NCBI GenBank assembly: GCA_003448835.1
Contig: DLXM01000263.1
Location: forward strand, 1 to 11,896
Length of the DNA: 11,896 nt
DNA from: Bacteroidota bacterium
Lineage (GTDB): Bacteria; Bacteroidota; Rhodothermia; Balneolales; HLUCCA01
Direction: 5' to 3'
The position numbers were made by a program, and so were the translations under genes. Numbering within the stretch: position 1 is the stretch's first letter; every line of letters begins with the position of its first letter. Under the pieces are notes generated by a model that did no database searches, was not told where the DNA came from, and saw nothing but the letters and a program-made list of their open reading frames with translations. Positions 7,608 through 11,896 of the stretch are shown here, piece after piece.

Positions 7608-9809
7608 TCAATGATAACTTTCTGAAAAGTTGATTGCCCTGTAATACATAGCTAAAACATTTTCATTTTGCTTGGTTTGGGCTTTTTCTTCAAGAGTCTG
7701 AACCAATTCCAGTGCATACTTATCTAAATCTTTCGTGGATTTTAGCTGAATTAGATTAGCAATGATATAATGTAAATTACTTTCACTCAGTTCGTTAGTA
7801 CCCATATTCATCAACAGGTCTATATCATTTAGGTGCAGTCTCTCATTTCTGTTTGATTTGAGAGTAAGCCACAAATTATGATGTGAAACAGGATAATCAC
7901 TCCGTATATCACCGTGTTTGTATCTTATATATATAAAATGCTGCCAGTTTAAAATAGTATTGTCATCAATGATAGAAGTGACAGTATCAGCCCCACGTAA
8001 AGCTAACTGTGAAGTAATAAACGCTTCAAAAGCGGGATTTGGTGAACTAATGGAGTCGAATCGCGTTAATAAATGATCCGCGAGTTTAAAATCACCTTGT
8101 ACTATTGCCATATCCGCTTGTCTGAAAAATACATTGACTGAATCAGATAGATTGTGGTTGGCTTCAAAATTAAAATCAGGGACAAATTCATTTAAGGTTA
8201 CCCCCAGTTCAGACAAATTCATCCAAATTGTAGTTGATCCAGGATATTTCTTATTGAGAGAAACTAATACTTGATATGCACCTTCATAATCACCCCTTGA
8301 ATACATTCTCCTATATATGTCATATTGTTTTTCAGTTTCGCTGACAAACCTCGAGCATTTCTTTTCAAAAATGGATTCCCTGCCAATATAATTTCGCGCA
8401 TAGAGTGTCGCAGTTGTATCAGGAGGTATTCCATTAACAAATTCCACCCAACCACCCTTTATCCCTTCGAAGGAGGAAAAACATTCATCAAAAGCAGATC
8501 CACCATAAACACATTTGAAGTCATCAACAGCATAATTTTGAAGCAAATAATTAACAAAGGACCCGCTTACGGAATAATTAATAGAAGATCGGCCTCCGTA
8601 GAATCCCAAAAAACTAAATGCATCATCAATTAAATCCGATCTGATCTCTAATTCTGAATTAACTAATATCTCATCTCTTGTAAATCGTACTGATCTTGGG
8701 TCTTCTAATGCGACAGCAATACCCTCGGTTAGTCCAATTTTAAGATTTGCACCAATGAATGAATTAGAAAACCCCTTAGTTAAAACATGAACCATTTCAT
8801 GTCTCAATAGTAAATCTGCAGATTGAAGATCAAGATGTAATTGAGGTATACTATTCCATACGGGGACATAGCTGGTATATTTTGCACCGGTATATTCATG
8901 TTTTTGCCAAACATCACGATATAAAACAGATCTGATTTTATCACCGGACCAGCTCAGCTCAAGTTGCTCAGTTAACTCATAAAAATGAAACTCATGCCAA
9001 AATAGCCAGTAGTTAACATCAATATCAGATAACACTTCATCATCATAGATAAGCACAAAATGTTCAGACTCCGCAACACCACCAAGATGAGATTCTATAT
9101 TCTTTAATGAATATCCAAGTCCGAGATTAGACCAGTTGTACAAAAAAAGAAGCAAAACAAATCCGGTAATAACCACAATTATAGATCTTTTTAATGGATC
9201 TAATTTAAATAAAGACCTATTTCCAATTATAAATATTAAACTGAGCGTCAAAACGAACACGCTATGATAGACCAAATTCAAAGAAAGGAGTATTTGTTCA
9301 TCATAAATTGGACCCGGAAACCATCCCCAAATAGGATTAAACAAAAAAACATGGGGAACAATCTTCAAAATTATAAGTGGAAGTATCGCTACTAAAAACA
9401 CAATTATTAGCGAGGTCACCATTTTATAATGTCGTGACAAACCACTTATAAATATCAATAGCGCGTAAACAAAGATGATCGCTACAAATGGAATCAACAG
9501 GACAAAAAACAGTCCGTCTAAATTGAAACATCCCCGAATGAGAGCACTCGCAAAAATGGGAGTCAAAAACACTCCCATTTTAAAATATATTGTACTCAGA
9601 TAGGTAAGATGAGAAGCAAAAGGGGATTGATGACTGCTTTTATTGAAGCTCTCAATATTAACTCCCAAAATTGTTAAAAATGAGAAAAGCACAGAACTCA
9701 CTTGGGCTGTTTCCAAATAGAAATCACCAATTAGTGGCAAAAATGATGCAACTAATCCAAGTATAAAGAAGAGGATCAGGGGTCTGACTTTAAAAATTAG
9801 AGCATTCAT
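7608..9809 (-). CDS. Seven-TM membrane protein with extracytoplasmic HExxH metallopeptidase (gluzincin, peptidase MA-like) domain and TPR-like C-terminus
   Basis: I do not recognise a named gene for this 733-aa protein. Hydrophobic segments at about 10-28, 37-51, 75-91, 98-124, 129-150, 172-196 and 209-226 suggest seven TM helices. Basic residues at SRHYK (125-129) and NRSLFKLDPLKR (197-208) fit an N-in topology that puts everything after about 230 outside the cytoplasmic membrane. That part begins SEHFVLIYDDE, a usual opening of peptidase MA-like domains. It carries the zinc motif HEMVH (337-341) with a downstream Glu in GLTEGIAVALED (E362), the HExxH-E pattern of gluzincins. From about 490 the chain is helical with TPR-like pairs (YSRGDYEGAYQVLVSLNKKYPGS; ADMAIVQGDFKLADHLLTRF). 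It starts 32 nt after the proline dehydrogenase stop on the same strand, and may be co-transcribed. The substrate is unknown; proteolytic activity is inferred only from the motif. Confidence 0.8.
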   Translation of the reverse strand: MNALIFKVRPLILFFILGLVASFLPLIGDFYLETAQVSSVLFSFLTILGVNIESFNKSSHQSPFASHLTYLSTIYFKMGVFLTPIFASALIRGCFNLDGLFFVLLIPFVAIIFVYALLIFISGLSRHYKMVTSLIIVFLVAILPLIILKIVPHVFLFNPIWGWFPGPIYDEQILLSLNLVYHSVFVLTLSLIFIIGNRSLFKLDPLKRSIIVVITGFVLLLFLYNWSNLGLGYSLKNIESHLGGVAESEHFVLIYDDEVLSDIDVNYWLFWHEFHFYELTEQLELSWSGDKIRSVLYRDVWQKHEYTGAKYTSYVPVWNSIPQLHLDLQSADLLLRHEMVHVLTKGFSNSFIGANLKIGLTEGIAVALEDPRSVRFTRDEILVNSELEIRSDLIDDAFSFLGFYGGRSSINYSVSGSFVNYLLQNYAVDDFKCVYGGSAFDECFSSFEGIKGGWVEFVNGIPPDTTATLYARNYIGRESIFEKKCSRFVSETEKQYDIYRRMYSRGDYEGAYQVLVSLNKKYPGSTTIWMNLSELGVTLNEFVPDFNFEANHNLSDSVNVFFRQADMAIVQGDFKLADHLLTRFDSISSPNPAFEAFITSQLALRGADTVTSIIDDNTILNWQHFIYIRYKHGDIRSDYPVSHHNLWLTLKSNRNERLHLNDIDLLMNMGTNELSESNLHYIIANLIQLKSTKDLDKYALELVQTLEEKAQTKQNENVLAMYYRAINFSESYH

Positions 9810-9841
9810 TACTGAATTTAATGAAGCTTGGCTAATAAAGT

Positions 9842-10693
9842 TTACTTCTTAAATAAATTCGATAGTACGAAGAACACATTCTCTTTGCGTTCTTTGAGGC
9901 GACGTGTAAAATAAGGTACCCACATGGTGCCATAAGGGACGTAAACCCGAACATTGTAACCATCCCCTGCTAGTTGTTCGCACGTGTCCTGGCGAAGACC
10001 ATATAACATCTGATATTCAAACCGTGACTTTCCAATACCTTTATTGGATGTGTAGTCCTTAACCCAGTTAATGAGCTGATCATCATGGGTTGCGATACGT
10101 GGGTATGGAGTTTTATCCATCAACACTTGTGCATATTCTTTATACGCTTCACGAATCGCAGGCATCTTCTGAATTGCAAGACGTTCAGGTTCGCTATAAG
10201 CACCCTTGCAAAGACGAACATCGCATCCCATATCAGCTAATTCAGCAATATCGTTTTTAGTTCGGTGTAAGTATGCCTGAATCACGATTCCAACATGTTT
10301 GCCAAATTCCTGATGCGCTTCTTTAAATATCTCAATAGTTTGTCCTGTGTAATCAGAACCTTCCATATCGATTCGGACAAAATTATCATTTGCTCTTGCT
10401 ACTTCAAGTAGAGAAAACAGATTATCACGTGTATAATTTCTGTCAATGTCCATTCCCATCATAGTCAATTTGATGGAAATGCTCGAATTGACTCCAATAT
10501 CAGCAATACCTTTCAACAATTCGATATACTCTGAGGTGGTTTGATCAGCAATTTTGCGACTTTTGACATTTTCACCAAGCAAATCGAGTGTAACTGCGAT
10601 CCCCTTGCTATTGAGTTCTTTCACTTTCGGTACGGCTTGTTCAAAAGCTTCACCAGCTACAAAGCGTTTTGCGAGTATAAACGGTAATTTCAT
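9842..10693 (-). CDS. Proline dehydrogenase, monofunctional (PRODH/PutB-type)
   Basis: This FAD enzyme oxidises L-proline to delta-1-pyrroline-5-carboxylate and passes electrons to the quinone pool, usually while peripherally attached to the inner face of the membrane. The 283-aa chain is a single (beta-alpha)8 barrel without the P5C dehydrogenase or DNA-binding parts of PutA. Signatures in order are RFVAGE (10-15), LDLLGENV (36-43), SIKLT (73-77), VRIDMEGSDYT (106-116), VIQAYLHRT (137-145), VRLCKGAYSEP (159-169), IATHD (200-204), EYQMLYGLR (226-234), and VYVPYGTMWVPYFTRRLKERKEN (250-272). The last contains the substrate-binding arginine pair R264/R265. It is slightly shorter than the usual 300 or so residues, mainly at the N-terminus. 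The start fits the RFVAGE position of the family. No P5C dehydrogenase gene is in the window, so proline catabolism would need one elsewhere. Confidence 0.93.
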   Translation of the reverse strand: MKLPFILAKRFVAGEAFEQAVPKVKELNSKGIAVTLDLLGENVKSRKIADQTTSEYIELLKGIADIGVNSSISIKLTMMGMDIDRNYTRDNLFSLLEVARANDNFVRIDMEGSDYTGQTIEIFKEAHQEFGKHVGIVIQAYLHRTKNDIAELADMGCDVRLCKGAYSEPERLAIQKMPAIREAYKEYAQVLMDKTPYPRIATHDDQLINWVKDYTSNKGIGKSRFEYQMLYGLRQDTCEQLAGDGYNVRVYVPYGTMWVPYFTRRLKERKENVFFVLSNLFKK

Positions 10694-10736
10694 GCGTGAG
10701 TTAGGTAATGGTAGTTGAAACAGAAATTTAGAAGCA

Positions 10737-10744
10737 CAAATTTA
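10737..10744 (-). promoter_or_regulatory. Candidate -7 promoter element for proline dehydrogenase
   Basis: TAAATTTG on the minus strand matches TAnnTTTG, 43 nt upstream of the start codon. A TTTG lies 16 nt further upstream (10761-10764 region), slightly closer than the usual -33 spacing. It sits in the 156-bp divergent gap shared with the solenoid gene, for which I found no clear promoter. Confidence 0.5.
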
Positions 10745-10838
10745 TGGATTTTAGTTGATTCAAAATAAGACTAATTGTAATGCACCAAACATTTTCGCAA
10801 TACCGACGTACAAATAGTGATTCATTAAACAAATCGAC

Positions 10839-10843
10839 GAGGG
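10839..10843 (+). promoter_or_regulatory. Ribosome binding site of the TSGG-repeat protein gene
   Basis: GAGGG ends 6 nt before the ATG at 10850. It is the clearest Shine-Dalgarno in the window and supports this start. Confidence 0.7.
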
Positions 10844-10849
10844 AAAACC

Positions 10850-11833
10850 ATGAAATCATTTTTTAGTATATCGGCTGTAGCAATTATTGCTGCAATATTT
10901 TTTGTTGGAACGACGTCAACAAATATAAACTTAGACAACAGACTGGATTATATTTATGATAATTACAAGAATAATGATCCGGGTAATGCATACAGCATTC
11001 ATAACTTTCCGGCAAGCAAAGGTGAAAATCTGGAAATTAGAACATCAGGTGGCAGCATCAGTGTAAAAGGTGCTGATGTTGATGAGGCAGAAGTTAGAAT
11101 GTTTGTTCGCAAAAGAAATCGATATCTGACTCCAGACGATACCGATTTAAGTAATTTCGAGATTGAAATTACAAAACGAGGAAATACGATTATCGCAAAG
11201 GCCAACCGAAAAAGCTCGATGAACACTATTTTAAATGTAAATAACGAGTCAATTTCATTTGAAGTGCTGGTTCCAAGCAGCTTTAATGTTGACGTAAATA
11301 CAAGCGGTGGATCTATAAGTCTTGACGAACTTGATGGTAATTTGAATGGTTCTACTTCCGGCGGCTCAATTAGCTTGAATAACTTAGGCGGGGTTGTTGA
11401 TGTACGCACAAGTGGTGGAAGCATTTCTATTAATGAATCCGGTGGAACCATAATCGCCAGAACAAGTGGTGGAAGTGTAACTGCAAAAAATTCAGCCGGA
11501 AAAATTGAGCTGAAAACATCCGGTGGAAGTATGAATTTAGATAATATTTGTGGTGAAGTGGATGCTTCAACAAGCGGTGGATCCATCAAAGCAAATATAC
11601 TCAAACTTGAAGGCGACCTTTCATTAAGAACCAGTGGTGGAAGCATCAGTGCTTCACTTCCAAGTGACCTCGGACTCGATCTGGATTTAAAAGGAAACAG
11701 TGTTGTGGTTCAATTGCAAAATTTCACAGGCGAAACAAAACGAAGTAGCGTTTCCGGTTCTATGAATGGTGGTGGACACAACGTATCAATGAGAACAAGT
11801 GGTGGAACAGTTAGATTAAACTGGGCTGATTAA
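10850..11833 (+). CDS. Secreted DUF4097-like beta-solenoid protein with 18-residue TSGGS repeats
   Basis: This 327-aa protein begins with a Lys followed by a hydrophobic stretch (residues 2-20, then TTSTN), a probable Sec signal peptide or membrane anchor, so it should act outside the cytoplasm. TSGG occurs nine times, at residues 65, 151, 169, 187, 205, 223, 241, 261 and 316. Six consecutive copies (151 to 241) are exactly 18 residues apart. Each unit reads roughly TSGGSIsLxxLxGxVxxr, alternating polar and hydrophobic residues with Gly turns, as expected for rungs of a parallel beta-helix. This matches the DUF4097/DUF2807 style of putative adhesin-like domains. No catalytic residues are evident and the function is unknown. 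The repeats use different codons (agc/agt/tcc, ggt/ggc), so they are old or selected at protein level. It is divergent from proline dehydrogenase and followed by a terminator. Confidence 0.85.
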   Translation: MKSFFSISAVAIIAAIFFVGTTSTNINLDNRLDYIYDNYKNNDPGNAYSIHNFPASKGENLEIRTSGGSISVKGADVDEAEVRMFVRKRNRYLTPDDTDLSNFEIEITKRGNTIIAKANRKSSMNTILNVNNESISFEVLVPSSFNVDVNTSGGSISLDELDGNLNGSTSGGSISLNNLGGVVDVRTSGGSISINESGGTIIARTSGGSVTAKNSAGKIELKTSGGSMNLDNICGEVDASTSGGSIKANILKLEGDLSLRTSGGSISASLPSDLGLDLDLKGNSVVVQLQNFTGETKRSSVSGSMNGGGHNVSMRTSGGTVRLNWAD

Positions 11834-11859
11834 TTTTAGCGACTAAAACCAAATTATCA

Positions 11860-11892
11860 GGCTCCTGAATGAAAGTTTAGGAGCCTTTTTTT
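11860..11892 (+). terminator. Intrinsic terminator of the TSGG-repeat protein gene
   Basis: A 10-bp stem (11860-11869 with 11876-11885, one G-U wobble) with a 6-nt loop is followed by seven T (11886-11892). It lies 26 bp after the stop codon. Confidence 0.93.
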
Positions 11893-11896
11893 ATGT

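Noticed and set aside
8325..8633. 102-aa plus-strand ORF inside the metallopeptidase gene
   Set aside because: Antisense to a long, well-supported coding region with no ribosome binding site or recognisable domain.
10999..11646. 215-aa antisense ORF with PPLV repeats
   Set aside because: Shadow of the TSGG repeats on the opposite strand; the periodic PPLV simply mirrors the ggtgga repeat codons, and there is no start-site context.

Overview
This window is about 11.9 kb of AT-rich bacterial chromosome carrying mostly core genes. It looks like a member of the Bacteroidota/Balneolota/Rhodothermota assemblage. The clues are gyrase sequences of that flavour, mostly weak or absent Shine-Dalgarno sequences, and TAnnTTTG-type -7 promoter elements ahead of the tRNA and the proline dehydrogenase gene. 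A Balneolales-like organism is my best guess, but it is an inference from sequence style only.

Layout. (1) 1-3639, plus strand: the 3' part of gyrB followed 19 bp later by complete gyrA, closed by a strong intrinsic terminator at 3665-3699. (2) 3890-7359, minus strand: mnmG, rsmG and a WYL-domain regulator. mnmG and rsmG abut exactly (TAG|ATG) and the regulator starts 8 nt after rsmG, so this reads as one operon. The first 18 codons of rsmG contain two perfect parS centromere sites (16-bp core TGTTTCACGTGAAACA) with centres 34 bp apart. (3) 7427-7604, minus strand: a tRNA-Asp(GTC) with its own promoter, a hairpin-forming leader and a strong terminator. (4) 7608-10693, minus strand: a monofunctional proline dehydrogenase followed by a 733-aa membrane protein with seven predicted TM helices, an extracytoplasmic HExxH...E (gluzincin) metallopeptidase domain and a helical TPR-like C-terminus. 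(5) 10850-11892, plus strand: a divergently transcribed, secreted DUF4097-like protein built from 18-residue TSGGS repeats (predicted beta-solenoid), with a terminator.

How it fits together. Gyrase, the tRNA-modifying enzyme MnmG, the 16S rRNA methyltransferase RsmG and parS sites are the sort of genes often found near a bacterial replication origin. However, neither parA/parB nor a convincing oriC is in the window. The less ordinary material is the twin parS inside coding DNA, the 7TM-metallopeptidase-TPR fusion, the tRNA leader hairpin and the TSGG solenoid. I found no mobile element, CRISPR array or defence system.
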